Notes: generated from the letters alone by a model not told the origin. Counted from the first letter of the stretch, positions 44,970 through 55,731 are shown. The stretch: 64,000 bases of DNA from Xanthostigma xanthostigma (GCA_963575645.1 OY754466.1:45912001-45976000), one strand, 5' to 3'. Numbers and translations: made by a program.

Positions 44970-45476
44970 GTTTTCGTCCCTACATATGCTTGTGGCAAAC
45001 GTATTGAACACTACACTGCACTCAATAATAACACCGTGTGTATTTTTACAAAAGGCGTGCGTTGATGAATACACACAATAACCACGTTGAAGGTTAATGA
45101 CTTCGCCTACAGGTAAGCCATGATTCTTACTCAGGTATCCGACCGCGCAGAGGAACACATCCGCGCGTCGAAATAAACGATTACATTTCGCGGCGGCGGC
45201 TCCGGAACGTTCTGATTGCCTCGAGCAGCGCTTGCCCGCCGGGCTTACGGCAATCTTCTTCGGGATCGATGCGTCAAAACTGGAAAGTATTGTCCTTAAG
45301 GCATTTTCCAAATACCGAGCGTTTGTCTTTTGATGAACTATGGCCAAATAACGCGCCGCTCAGTTCTTCTGCCATATTGAAAAGAATAGGGTGTAAACAT
45401 GAACATTTTTGCACTTTTCGCAGTATTTTGAGACGTTTCCACAATTTTGAGCAGTGGTGCTCCAGACGCGTGGATA
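44970..45476. other. GC-richer, repeat-poor stretch upstream of the zinc-finger gene
   Basis: 45130-45270 is CG-rich (GCGGCGGCGGCTCCGG). A 154-codon minus frame (44883-45347) begins in it but continues into the MITE and shows no domain. It is about 2 kb upstream of the first coding exon, hence a possible promoter region. Confidence 0.3.
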
Positions 45477-45484
45477 TTCTAGAC

Positions 45485-46147
45485 CAGGGGTCATCAAATG
45501 GCGGACCGCGGTCCGGATCCGAACCGCAGATCTGTTTTGTAGACTCAAAGAATATCAATATTTAATGACAATAACTTGCACCAACTTAACTCCAGACTTC
45601 AGACAAATTGTTCAGACTAAAAAATGCCATTTTTCGCATTAATATTACGTACTTTGTTATTTTTTTAATTAGATATATCCTTAATTCCTTAATAAAAAAA
45701 TATTCAGAGTTCTTTTCGTCTTATTTTTTAACTAGCGGTCCCGCCCGGTTTCACCCGGGTGCAAAAGAACGAATGGGGGGAGGCTATGAGTACGCACGTT
45801 CATCTTCGTTTACCGAGATGAATGTTATGTCCAAATTTCATGATGATCGGAGTTACCGTTCAAAAGTTTTTGTCGAACGGACAAATTACGAGTTGTATTT
45901 TGCAACATTTTTCATTGATGCTCCGCTCCTATTGATCTTAGCGTGATATTATATAGCCTCCCTCGATAAATGGATTATCCAACAAAAAAAAAAGTTCAAT
46001 TCGAACCAGTAGTTCCTGAGATTAGCGCGTTCAACGAAACAAACAAACTCTTCAAGTTTATATATTAGTATAGATTTGATATTATAAATAGGTTGCTAGT
46101 CATCATCTACCAAACGGACCCGCAAAGAAACTAATTGGTAATCCCTG
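45485..46147. mobile_element. hAT MITE containing a retroelement tail
   Basis: Starts CAGGGGTCATCAAATGG and ends TTGGTAATCCCTG, with the exact duplication TTCTAGAC at 45477-45484 and 46148-46155. The segment 45735-46075 inside is the retroelement tail, a later insertion. Confidence 0.8.
45735..46075 (+). repeat. Retroelement 3'-tail (RTE-like), copy 2
   Basis: Same order of blocks as 36843-37197: CCCGCCCGGTTTCACCCGGG, CGTTCAAAAGTTTTTGTCG, GAACCAGTAGTTCCTGAG, ending in a TATATATTAGTATAGATT tail. Confidence 0.65.
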
Positions 46148-46155
46148 TTCTAGAC

Positions 46156-46835
46156 ATAGATACTAGAACGAGACATACAGATTGTTAGATACCCTGTTTT
46201 TCATTCCAGTTAGAAAAGACTTTCCAAATCGACAACAGTAGATTTTTGTTCAAAGGCTGAATTATTTATAATATTAATATGTTACACTTCCACGTACATC
46301 CGTACAAAGCACAGTACCTACTTTATAAGCACCTTTATATGCCTATGAGGTATATTTTATCGTTGGTTCGGCCGTAGCCCCCTCTGCTGACTCATGGGCG
46401 ATCTAACAAAACAGCCTTGATATTACGCTACAGAGCTCTGAGACCAACTAACAGGAAATACCAAACGCCTGTACATTTTTGGCAGTACACACATTTTACT
46501 TTTAGCTGCCTGTATAATTAATTATTGTCTTTATGTTGTATTAATGCAATACGTATCTTTAATTATAACAGAACGCTCCTATAACTTTCTTATTGTAATA
46601 CGGTGATTTAAAAGTGTCGCTACATACAGTAGAACTCGTGTATTTTCAACTTCTCCTTCATCCTCCCTTCGTGAAAGTCACAGACCAATCGATTGTGCTT
46701 GGTTTGGGTTTGATCTAATTCTAACCCTAAAAAGAGAGACGTAAAATTATTTCTTTTATTTCTATAATACTTTTTCATAGAGTTAGCTGATAATTTCGTC
46801 AGATATTAGATTTGAACCTTGAAAATGAGTCGCGC
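46156..46835. other. Unassigned stretch
   Basis: No coding frame above 60 codons and no repeat recognised. Confidence 0.3.
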
Positions 46836-47185
46836 TAATCTATACTAATATATAAAGCTAAAGAGTTTGTTTGTTTGCTTAGTTGAACGCGCTAATCTCA
46901 GGAACTACTGGTTCGAATTGAATTTTTTTTTGTTGGATAGCCGATTTATTGAGGAAGGCTATATAATATCACGCTACAACCAATAGGAGCGGAGCATCAA
47001 TGAAAAATGTTGCAAAATGTAACTTAAAATTTGTCCGTCCGACAAAAACTTTTGAACGGTAACTCCGATCATCATGAGATTTGGACACAACATTCATCTC
47101 GGTAAACCAAGATGAATGTGCATACTCATGTCCCTCCCCCCATTCGTTCTTTTGCACCCGGGTGAAACCGGGCGGGACCGTTAGT
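46836..47185 (-). repeat. Retroelement 3'-tail (RTE-like), copy 3
   Basis: Complement of the 36843-37197 pattern: starts ATCTATACTAATATATAAAG and ends CACCCGGGTGAAACCGGGCG. It lies about 100 bp before the splice acceptor of the first coding exon. Confidence 0.65.
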
Positions 47186-47288
47186 GTAATATAAACAACG
47201 ACATCCTGACGGTCTCGGCTATTCTGAAAGTCCGTCGAAGATTATTGTTTATGGCTGACTAACCAGTGGCGTTTCTCTTTTGTTACAG

Positions 47289-47462
47289 GTGAAGCAGTGC
47301 TCTTGACCAGCGCCTAACTGCAGCAGCATAATAACTGCTCATTGGGAACGTGCAATAAATAATAAAATAGTCCGTCGGTAATTCCCCGGAATATTCAACA
47401 GCAACTTTCCAAGTCCCAGTCGGTCTTACAGGATAATCGTTTCAAATATCGTCTCCGACACA
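47289..47462 (+). other. ZFAND5/6-like: 5' UTR part of the exon carrying the start codon
   Basis: A T-rich tract ending TTTTGTTACAG (acceptor at 47288) opens the exon; 174 bases then lead to the ATG without another in-frame start that would extend the A20 finger. The presence of an acceptor implies at least one non-coding exon upstream, not identified here. Confidence 0.6.
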
Positions 47463-47561
47463 ATGGAACGCGAATCGAATTCAATGCAGGCGCTCTGTCG
47501 TTCCGGATGCGGCTTCTACGGCAGTCCAGCAACAGACGGTCTATGTTCACTTTGCTATAAG
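47463..47561 (+). CDS. ZFAND5/6-like: A20/AN1 zinc-finger protein, coding exon 1 (A20 finger)
   Basis: Residues 1-33 of a 392-residue protein. The start [15 protein letters not shown] leads into an A20-type finger with Cys12, Cys16, Cys28 and Cys31 (C-x3-C-x11-C-x2-C) and the GCGFYG signature that is nearly invariant in the ZFAND5/6 family. A20 fingers of this family bind ubiquitin. The ATG has A at -3 and G at +4, a good insect context. The exon ends after Lys33 at AAG|GTCAGT in phase 0, the same place as the junction I recall in vertebrate homologues ('CYK' then the linker). The intron that follows is 3.8 kb and carries a tandem array and several MITEs. ZFAND5 and ZFAND6 cannot be separated here because insects usually have one gene equivalent to both. 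Confidence 0.95.
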
Positions 47562-47734
47562 GTCAGTAATTCTTTTCTGCACTTTTATGATGTCACAATA
47601 CACATTAAATGTTTTAAAGACATTGGAAAAAAATCGTCTACTGATGCCCATAATCACCGAACACTATTGAAGATAGAAGTTACTAATCTTGGAACAAATT
47701 TATTCGTTGGAATTAAATTTACTTTCAATTCACA

Positions 47735-48390
47735 AAGCAAAATATCAAGTAGAAATGTTAGTTAAAGAATAAATGTGCACTGCACTATACTCCTTGCTCT
47801 TTTTGTTGAATATTATGACGTTCACCCAAAAATCCGACCGATGGCGTTAGTGTAAACGTCAAAAAAAAGTTTCACAAAATAATGTTTTATCTTAACCCAA
47901 TTGCGCACAAAAACAAATAAATTCACAAGAGCAAACTAGATATAATCACCAAGCAAAATATCAAGTAGAAATGTTAGTTAAAGAATAAATGTGCACTGCA
48001 CTATACTCCTTGCTCTTTTTGTTGAATATTTTGACGTTCACCCAAAAATCCGACCGATGGCGTTAGTCTAGGTAAACGTCAAAAATGTTTCACAAAATAA
48101 TAATGTTTTATCCTAACCCAATTGCGCACAAAAACAAATAAATTCACAAGAGCAAACTAGATATAATCATCAAGCAACATATCAAATAGAAATGTTAGTT
48201 AAAGAATAAATGTGCACTGCACTATACTCCTTGCTCTTTTTGTTGAATATTTTGACGTTCACCCAAAAATTCGACCGATGGCGTTAGTGTAAACCTCGAA
48301 AAAAAGTTTCACAAAATAATAATGTCTTATACTAACCTAATTGCGCACAAAAACAAATAAATTCACAAGAGCAAACTAGATATAATATAC
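47735..48390 (+). repeat. Three-copy tandem array (216-221-bp unit) in the first coding intron
   Basis: Units start AAGCAAAATATCAAGTAGAA at 47735 and 47951 and the diverged AAGCAACATATCAAATAGAA at 48172. Each runs through TGTGCACTGCACTATACTCC, CCGACCGATGGCGTTAG and CAATTGCGCACAAAAACAAA. Differences are single bases and short insertions. Non-coding. Confidence 0.9.
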
Positions 48391-49275
48391 TCCACGTTTA
48401 TCGGTTAGGTATTATGATTAATGTGGCGGCCATTTTATCTCAGACGAATAAATATTTATACCCTCGAAGTATGGCAGGATAGATTTATACCTGCAGTAAA
48501 CATAATACTATGTTTGGTGAATTGAATTAACGCTATTTATTCGGAGGAATAGCAACCTGAAGAACAAATGAACCGAATAAATAACTACTTACGTTCGGTG
48601 AATATGGCCATGAGTGTATAAGCGCCGTTTACGATTCACCGCAAACTGTGAATGTGTACAATGCGTCCGTCTATAAACGTGTCATGATATATTTAGCATG
48701 TGTGTACACTGTACAGTCTTGTAATGTGTACAGTCCGCTCTTTAGCGCTGCTGTCCGAAAAATATTGCCCTGCGCTCCTGCCGGGGACCACCTTTTACTG
48801 CTCCCGCAGTCCATACTTTCCAATTAACCAAAATACATTATAAGACAGCCCAGGCGTAGCGAGGCAGTATCCAAGACGCTGCAGTTCACAAAAAAAGAAG
48901 AAAAAAATACTTTTTCCACGCATTTTCTCGCTTGCCAAGTCTTAACATTTTTTTTTGTCATCATCATCATCATCATCACAAATAACACATTAACGAACGT
49001 TAGCCGCGTAGCGGTTGCAAGATGAGACAGTCGGGGAAATCCGGCGACGTCTGCGCATGCGCACACACCACTCGATGACAGGGTGAGCATTACCGAGGTT
49101 CACGCGAGATGTTGTAAAGAAGAGTTGAAAGCGACTAATAGAATTTAGTTAGCGCGTTTATGTATTAATTCTCTCATTATTTAAGTTGTCGCGCGTCTAC
49201 AATCCACAATCGCGATCAATTACTTCAATTTTGAGTCAAATTTTTAACATGGCTTTTGTAACTAACAATTTTATA
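48391..49275. other. Intron sequence with a CG-richer patch
   Basis: 48960-49080 has a TCATCATCATCATCATCA microsatellite followed by CG-rich sequence (GCGTAGCGG, GCGCATGCGCAC). No exon is credible here. Confidence 0.35.
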
Positions 49276-49276
49276 G

Positions 49277-49440
49277 GTCTGTTCCAAGCGGTCAGAGAAC
49301 GGTATCATATAACCGTCACCGTCTTGCGCAGTAGCTGAAACGAAACTGTTTATGTCGATTTTAGAGCTATTGCGCATGACAGTCTTGAGCAGTAGCAACA
49401 CTGACGGTTCTGTTACCGTTCTCAGATAGCTCGGAAGAGA
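49277..49440. mobile_element. Diverged relative of the Harbinger-like MITE
   Basis: GGTCTGTTCCAAGCGGTCAG and AGAACGGT at left pair imperfectly with ACCGTTCTCAGATAGCTCGG at right, and GCGCAGTAG/GAGCAGTAG sit as in 25667-25821. An older member of the same family, in the first coding intron. Confidence 0.45.
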
Positions 49441-49689
49441 TCTTATAATTTACCACTCGAGTTCAATTCTAATACTTCAAATTTTATTTTATAGGTAATA
49501 ATAAATGATTAAATAACTCCCTTTCATAATAAGAATTCACTTTCATTACCAAATTTCAGTATCCAGACGATGGTGTTCTCATGAACACCCTTTTATTTCG
49601 CAGAGGAGTGGTTTTCGAAAAAAAAAATTTCGAGCAAAAGTTGCAGGAAATGGGGGAAGAACGTTGGTGAATTTTTTTTTTTTTCATTC

Positions 49690-49915
49690 GGTGGAGGTGC
49701 CTCGGAAACTGTCAAAACTGTCCACTATACATGAGTGCGAGTAAGACGCTACTGGTAGGTTGAAATGCGTGAGTGAGTATATCGACCTATATTGCACCGC
49801 AGCACATTTTAACTCGGCTCATACTCTCTCTCTCTCTCTCTCTCGCACTTCAGCCTACCCGCAGCGTCTTACTCGCACTCACGTATAATAGACAGTTTAG
49901 TAACCGCCTGGCAGA
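49690..49915. repeat. Fold-back with (CT)n in its loop
   Basis: GAGTGCGAGTAAGACGCTAC and ACTGTCCACTATACATGAG on the left pair with GCGTCTTACTCGCACTCACG and TATAATAGACAGT on the right. CTCTCTCTCTCTCTCTCTCT lies in the loop near 49827-49850. Confidence 0.65.
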
Positions 49916-50257
49916 CATTTAGATCAGACTAAATGATCTCTGGATTATTTATTTTTCATTCTATTAAATACTAAATTTGAGGGTATTAGAATTTTAAAAT
50001 ACCTCATGGACTTTTTTTGCGAATAAAATTTCACAAAGTTAAAAATGAACGGCTTGCTAGGCTCCACTATCATTCAGCCAGGTCTTCGATTTTGTGTTCA
50101 GTTCAGACATTACAAAAGAAGTATTGCACAAATTTTTACGCTGCCTCAAATACCTACCCAAAAAATATATTACACCACAAGGGCCGAAAGTGTGACATCT
50201 TGCCCTGTAGGTATCACACTTTCGGCCAGTGTGGTTATACTATTTTTTTAAATCTTT

Positions 50258-50510
50258 GATTAACGTCTGATTAGAACTCTTCAATAAATAAAATTATCGA
50301 CCAATTTTTCAGACAATTATATTAACAAAAAATAATAATTAATACGTTTCGGTCCGGATTTCATTTTTTTAAAATATTTTTTAGATCAGTTCTGAAGAAG
50401 ATCCAAATCCGGACTGAAACGTTAATGCATTAATTATTATTTTTTGTTAATATATCTGTCTGAAAAATTGGTCGATAATTTTATTTATTGAAGAATACTA
50501 TTTTTTTCAT
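50258..50510. repeat. Fold-back, Penelope-like remnant
   Basis: Ends match: AAATAAAATTATCGACCAAT at left and its complement at right, with TGATTAACGTCTGA outside the left arm. The interior contains a hammerhead-like core at 50392-50420 and a partial mirror copy at ~50344-50361. Confidence 0.65.
50392..50420 (+). ncRNA. Hammerhead-ribozyme-like core
   Basis: CTGAAGA, then A, stem GATCC / GGACT (three good pairs, two weak), then GAAAC. Matches the core at 55105-55133 except for the stem changes. Probably a decayed ribozyme. Confidence 0.4.
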
Positions 50511-51372
50511 ACCTCGGTCGTAAACACACTTATTAAATACATTAATTAATTAATTACATAAAAACAGATAAATTCCAAGCAAGAAGCTTTGAGGTTATAC
50601 GTAAAAACAAGAATGACAGCTGTTCGCAACTGTTAGCTAAAAAATAGGGTTGCTATGGAAACTCTAAATAACAGTTGATTGGTATTGTAGCGTGTAATCC
50701 CACCAAGGAGTAAATGTTAGACTTTCTACCTTACAATTGGTGCCGAAAGTATGCACTTTCGATCAAGGTATAAAGAAATAGTATATTGTGCAACTAGTGC
50801 GACAATGCCGCACGAGTTGCACATACTATTTTTTATTACGAATTAAATTAAATTGAAATAAAAATTTTATTACGAATTAAAAAAAGAAATTAGAGGTGAT
50901 ATAAATTAAAATTAAATTATTAAAAAGTTGAAAAATTCAGTTAAAATTGTTAAAATTGTCAAGAATAAAAGTCCATAATCGAAAATTTTAACCTCAAATC
51001 TGCTTCAAATGACAGTTTGTTTCGTTGACATTAACACCGTTTTTATTTTGTTTTTTTCTCTGAATTTGCGTGCGGCAAACAATAATTTCAGTGCGACAAA
51101 TAAAGTTTCCGCACGCAAATGAAAATAGCCACTTTTCAACCGTAACAGCGTGCGTAAACATACCACTTTCCTGCATGAGTAATAAAAAATATTTTGATGA
51201 CACTGCTACCAATAAGATAATGTTGGCGACATGAATTCAAACAACCTTCGAGCAAAATTCCGCAGACTAAATTACGTTTGCCGCTTTTGTTATGTGAAAC
51301 TCTCTCCTCTTTATAATATCGAATAAGAGAAGAATTAATTGTAACGCATTTTTTTTGTTTCTATGTCGACAG
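50511..51372. other. Intron sequence, nothing further recognised
   Basis: AT-rich up to the T-rich acceptor tract (TTTTTTTTGTTTC, then TGTCGACAG ending at 51372). Confidence 0.4.
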
Positions 51373-51636
51373 GAGGCACTAAAGAAAAAACAACAGCCAC
51401 CTCAGAGCACGCCGAGTCCCGTTTCGTCGTCGAGTCCCGTGACGAACGCGGCAGGTGCCCAGGCAGCGCAAGCTTTCGTCGCGGCGGCGGCCGCGGCGCA
51501 AGTCGGCGGCGGCAGTCAGCAGGCGCAAGCCGCAGCGGCCGCGTCACTAGCCAGTCTCATGGACACGGCGACAGCGCAACCGACAGTGCCCTCGTGTTGT
51601 GTACCGCCATCGACGACAGACCTCCACAACAGAGAG
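51373..51636 (+). CDS. ZFAND5/6-like: A20/AN1 zinc-finger protein, coding exon 2 (Ala/Ser/Pro-rich linker)
   Basis: Residues 34-121 (88 codons), phase 0 at both ends (acceptor CGACAG|GAG, donor GAG|GTGAGT). It begins EALKKKQQPPQSTPSPVS, where the charged start continues the A20 C-terminal helix region of the family. It then becomes low-complexity with Ala runs at residues 70-75 and 86-90 and Gln/Gly-rich stretches, and closes with TTDLHNRE. GC content is far above the neighbouring introns, as expected for coding DNA here. The linker of ZFAND proteins is poorly conserved and probably disordered. The symmetrical phase would allow the exon to be skipped in frame. A second long frame (+1) through the same bases is a shadow. 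Confidence 0.88.
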
Positions 51637-52221
51637 GTGAGTTCCGTTTGGGTTTTGTAGTCGATCTTTTTTTTTGTATTTACAGGCCGGACCCGTGTAT
51701 TTTCAACACCATCAACGAATATACACTGTGCACTTTGTGGCGTTATTGAGAGTTGTCGTTAAACAGAGAGAATAATATTGGGCATATTAATAAAACTTTT
51801 TCGTCAATACGCAAAGATTTTCTTTTATTCGCCGTGTTCACAGTTTACAAGTTTGTGGACAACTAAGAATATGATAACTTATCGATAAGCAGCTGAGCTA
51901 AACATATGAAAGATAATCCCAACAAACAAAAGAACGAATTTCTTAAAATCTTTGGTACGCATGATGCCGACAACAAAGCAACAAAATAACAAACAAGTAC
52001 TGTTTATTGCTAATTGCTTAATGATGACGTATTGTTGTCGTTATTTAAAGTGTATCATTGTATGAGCAACAAAGTAAACCAACTAGAGTTTAGTAATTTA
52101 GACGTTTTAAGAAGTTTGTCGTTATATTATAAAACAAGGCGTATAAACAATATTTCAAAATGACGACTAGCTTCATCCTCAGGAAAACATCATATTAGAA
52201 AATATAGAAAACGTTTTAGAC

Positions 52222-52484
52222 AATTGAAGGGCACACGGGAAGAAGGCGGTTTGTCAAAAAATGTAAATTGTGCAGGAGAGCATTTTGAAGTGTTTAAGAT
52301 CGTACCATTTACTTGCTGATGCATTTCTTTCAACGCTTATAACTTTAGACCTGGCGTATTCTTGTCTAAAATGAATACACCAACAGAAAGGTACGACTTT
52401 TGGCTACTACAAGATGGCATAAAAAAATTAATTTCGAATTTTTACTGACAAATCGCCTTCTTTCCGTGTAGGTGCCCTTCAATT
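52222..52484 (-). mobile_element. Short MITE, AATTGAAGGG family copy 2
   Basis: Inverted relative to 11580-11831. Ends AATTGAAGGGCACACGGGAA and GTGCCCTTCAATT; the interior matches the complement of copy 1 over most of its length. Confidence 0.7.
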
Positions 52485-52856
52485 ATAATAATGTATAATA
52501 TACAAGACCGTAGGCAGGGGGGGTGTTTTGGGGGTTCGAACCCCTCCCGAAATGCCTTAGCCAGCCCACCATTTTATACACGCTCACTAAAACATGTTCA
52601 ACTCTTTTTTCGGACCTGTGATACAATAATTGGATTCCACGTTTTTTCGAAACGAGTAAAATCGAAATGTAATGCATTGTTAATAAATTAAATGAATCAT
52701 TAAACTCTTTCGTCGAAATCTACGTCAGCTGCCTTTTATTTAATTTGTATTTATGTAAAATTATAATTATATGTATACTTATTTTCAAATATTTGTTGTC
52801 TCTGGTCCAGAGCTCGACTCTCCCCGAAGTGAATTTCTGGCTATGGCCTTGGTAAT

Positions 52857-53098
52857 ATAGCGGCCCAGTCCGGCTTTGTCGGAATTTGTGGATTGTCACC
52901 GTTTTTTCGTTGACTTACGTTGTAAAATTGGCCTCCACGAAAAGCGCTTTTATTTTAACGCGATAATATATAGCCTGTGTCGATCCTGAAGGTCCGTTCT
53001 AAATATTGAGGAATACATTTTTTTTTAATCGGATGAGTAGTTTCAGAGATTACCTCCTACATGCAAACTTTCTGTCGATTTATATATTAGATATCGTG
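52857..53098 (+). repeat. Retroelement-tail family 2, copy 1
   Basis: Shares with 55342-55575 the order GGCCCAGTCCGGCTTTG-like, CACCGTTTTTTCGTTGAC, CTCCACGAAAAGCG, TTTATTTTAACGCGATAAT and GATTACCTCCTACAT. The end TTTATATATTAGATAT is of the same style as the RTE-like tails. Confidence 0.6.
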
Positions 53099-53125
53099 TC
53101 CATCGATAATAATTAATAAGAAAAA

Positions 53126-53333
53126 ATTCGCAGGTTTGTGGACAAAAGTTATATTTATAAATGCACGACGTTTCGTCTGTAAATTTAGACTTTTTCAAGT
53201 ACAAATTGAAAATTATTTAAAACAATAATTATGAAAATAAACATTAATCTTGAAAAAGTCTAAATTTATAGACGAAACGTCGTACATTTATAAATATAAC
53301 TTTTGTCCACAAACCTGCGAATTTTTTCTTATT
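53126..53333. repeat. Fold-back, Penelope-like remnant
   Basis: AAAAAATTCGCAGGTTTGTGG and GACGAAACGTCG-type cores in inverted orientation around a ~50-bp loop. Each arm has a degenerate hammerhead pattern: TTGAAAA, stem GTCT/AGAC, GAAAC. It ends about 155 bp before exon 3. Confidence 0.6.
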
Positions 53334-53488
53334 TCCGTCGACTCTTTAGATTCCAAAGGCAACTTTCAGCGCAGTTCGTTCTTTCCTGCAAATGATTTCT
53401 GTGGCAACGGGCACAGTATGATTTATTTTTATTTTACATCACTGACAGTTAATATTGTGAACACAAATTTTCCGTGAATTTTATACAG

Positions 53489-54016
53489 TTTTGCAACCAT
53501 AATATTATGTCAGATGCTGATGATAAAGCATCTGATTCCTCCATAAGAACCGAACCCCCGTCAAATACATCGCTCAATTCGAGTGTGTCGAGCATAAGCA
53601 GTCAGAATGCAGTGAGAAAAAAGACGTCGTCTGACAAGAAGAATGTTGACGCCGCTTTAAAAAAATCCAATAGCACGTCGCAAGAGGCGCCGAGCATTTC
53701 GAATGCCGGTTCCGATTGTAACAAATCGAATGTTTCGACCGGGCCTGTCAGTGATGGAATCAGTTCGGCAACTAACGAGTCTTTGCAATTTACTGTCAAA
53801 ATGAGCGAGGTAGATACCGGCGGTGCGTTGTCAATCGAGAGATTGTCACAAAAAACTGTTGTTAGCGATCAAACGGAACCGGGCGCGTCGCAGAGTCAGA
53901 ATGTGCCGGCGACGGGTGGCCAGAAAATGGATGTCGACAGTAGTGGTTCGAGTGAGCGCGCGGACACGTTTTCAAATGTTCTGCCGGTGAAAGTGTCACG
54001 CAAACGGAAAAGAAGT
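53489..54016 (+). CDS. ZFAND5/6-like: A20/AN1 zinc-finger protein, coding exon 3 (long Ser-rich linker)
   Basis: Residues 122-297 (176 codons). The acceptor TTTTATACAG|TTT gives phase 0; the alternative CAG at 53513 would give an immediate stop. The donor is AGT|GTAATG at 54016/54017, again phase 0. The sequence is Ser/Asn/Thr/Gln-rich and hydrophilic, without a domain, and ends with the basic cluster RKRKR (292-296), a possible nuclear-localisation or simply charged patch before the AN1 finger. The length is unusual: the linker of vertebrate ZFAND5/6 is near 100 residues in total, whereas this exon alone exceeds that. Skipping exon 3, or exons 2 and 3 together, keeps the frame. The in-frame ATG at 53507 could start an isoform lacking A20, but nothing shows that it does. 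Confidence 0.85.
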
Positions 54017-54285
54017 GTAATGTTTTTTTTGTTTTTGAAAAGTTACGAAAAGTGTCAATTCTTCTTTTGGGTTTATTCAGCCGTAACTCTTCGAGCGATT
54101 AACCGATTTGAGAAATTTTTCAGAATGTTTGTCGATTGGCATAATTTTTTTAAAAATCAGTTCAGTCGTTTTTAACTGACATCAAAAAAGTAGATTTTTT
54201 AAAATGTATGTTACCTCATAACTCCCGCATTTGGGAACCGATTTTTATTTATCTTTTTCCATTTAATATGCCCTTTAGAAAGATA

Positions 54286-54774
54286 TCACATAATACGCTA
54301 AGGTTAAAGATGTTTGCCTCCCTTTTTAGAAAAAACCTCACAATTTCTCCACATAAATTATATATCATTTAATTGCTTGCTCTACTGACATCGACAACTA
54401 AAAAATTTATTATTGCTTTTGTTTTTGTAAATTAATTAAAATACAGCAACGCTGAACAACGTCTGCCATCTAACGGCTTTAATTTTGAAACAGCGAGCAA
54501 CGCTGAACAACGTCACAGCAATGCTGCATGATGCCATCTGACGGCTTAGCTCAACGCTTTTGCTACTTGCGCCTCTATATGACAATTTTAGTAAAATATT
54601 TCTTCGATCTGTCATCTGAGCTTCATATTGTAATACAAAAAAAAGAAGAACGTTATAAGCAGTGTGCAAAATTAGAAACGAATTGAATACCTGCAATCAT
54701 ATGTAAAAAATAATTTTGTAAAGTGATAATTATTATACTTATTTAGTGCGAATAATTCGCACAGGTCACACTAG
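54286..54774 (+). mobile_element. Non-autonomous Helitron, copy 4 (in the intron)
   Basis: TC after A at 54285, 3' hairpin GTGCGAATAATTCGCAC, CTAG before T at 54775. 489 bp. The orientation is opposite to copies 1-3. The block of GTCAGATGGCA modules is shorter (fewer repeats) than in copies 1 and 3. Confidence 0.85.
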
Positions 54775-54987
54775 TAAAATTTATTTAAATAGGGTCAGCA
54801 GTTTTTTTTAAGTTTAATATAAACATGTTACGTAAGAATGCAATTAATGACGTGCAAAGTATATATTTGCAAAGCCGCTAAACAATAAAAATTAAAAAAT
54901 TGACCCTCTTACGAAAAAGACCACTAAAAAGCGTAAAATAACAAAGTTTTGATGTCCGTGCCAATTTAAGAAAAGCGTTATAGTAAT
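54775..54987. other. Intron sequence, nothing recognised
   Basis: AT-rich. Confidence 0.4.
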
Positions 54988-55140
54988 TAAAATCTTTGAT
55001 TAACGTCTGAATAGATCTCTTCAAATAAATAAAGTTATCGACCAATTTTTTCAGACTATATATTGACAAAAATAATAAAATTATAAATCAATTCATTAGA
55101 TGATGTTTCGATCCGGATTTGGATCTTCTTCAGAAATAAT
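54988..55140 (-). repeat. Penelope-like remnant with a hammerhead-like core
   Basis: Contains AATCTTTGATTAACGTCTGA, TCTTCAAATAAATAAAGTTA and CGACCAATTTTTTCAGACTA, shared with 50258-50510 and 61549-61735. The core lies at 55105-55133. Confidence 0.6.
55105..55133 (-). ncRNA. Hammerhead-ribozyme-like core (best copy)
   Basis: On the minus strand: CTGAAGA (55127-55133), one A, a perfect 5-bp stem GATCC/GGATC around a 6-base loop, then GAAAC (55105-55109). Conserved hammerhead halves with an intact stem II; the one extra A is as in the other copies. Stems I and III remain to be modelled. Confidence 0.45.
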
Positions 55141-55341
55141 TTAAAAAATATAAAAATAAATTAGAATATCTACTTATTTTCTAATAGAATGTAATTTGAA
55201 TTATCGAAATATTAATAAAAAATTAATAACAAACAATTTATAGTAATTAAATCGACATTGACTTAATTATTTTACGCTTTTTAAAGGGACGTTCAATTTT
55301 TTTTAAATTTCAGCTGCATTTGTTCCGGTTTTATTTTACGA

Positions 55342-55575
55342 TAGCGTCCTGGCCCGGCTTTGCCCGAATTGGTAGACAGCCACCGTTTTTTTGTCGACTG
55401 ACGTTGCGAAATTGATCTCCACGAAGAGCGTTTTTATTTTAACGCGATAATATAATAGCCTATGTTCATCCTGAAGGTCCATTCTAAATGTTTATGAAAA
55501 CATTTTTGAAATCGAATGAATAGTTTTGGCGATTACCTCCTACATCCAAACTTACAAACTACGTCTATTAAAAAT
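55342..55575 (+). repeat. Retroelement-tail family 2, copy 2
   Basis: Same order of blocks as 52857-53098 (GGCCCGGCTTTGCCCG, TTTTTTTGTCGACTGACG, CTCCACGAAGAGCG, CGATTACCTCCTACAT). Confidence 0.6.
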
Positions 55576-55731
55576 GTATTTTGTGAATGAACACTTTTTG
55601 TAACTTTGCGTTAGATCAATTGCTGGCTGAAGGCTGAGCCAGTGCCAACAAAAAGAAAAAAGAAATATTTACATGTGAAAATAATACTAGAACTGTATTT
55701 ATTAATAAATTGATTTTGTTTTGACCGTTAG

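Noticed and set aside
44883..45347. 154-codon minus-strand frame
   Set aside because: Its C-terminal third lies in a MITE terminus and no domain is visible; kept only as a CG-rich region note.
51363..51749. Overlapping + frame of 128 codons through exon 2
   Set aside because: Out of frame with the A20 and AN1 exons and Arg/Gly/Ser-rich by composition; shadow of the true exon.
53514..54016. Alternative acceptor after the CAG at 53511-53513
   Set aside because: Joining exon 2 there gives an immediate stop (A TGC TGA frame).
53474..54175. Reading 53474-54175 as a single 233-codon gene
   Set aside because: The first 15 bases are intron before the TTTTATACAG acceptor and the end after 54016 is intron; the phase-0 splice sites and continuation into the AN1 exons show it to be an internal exon.
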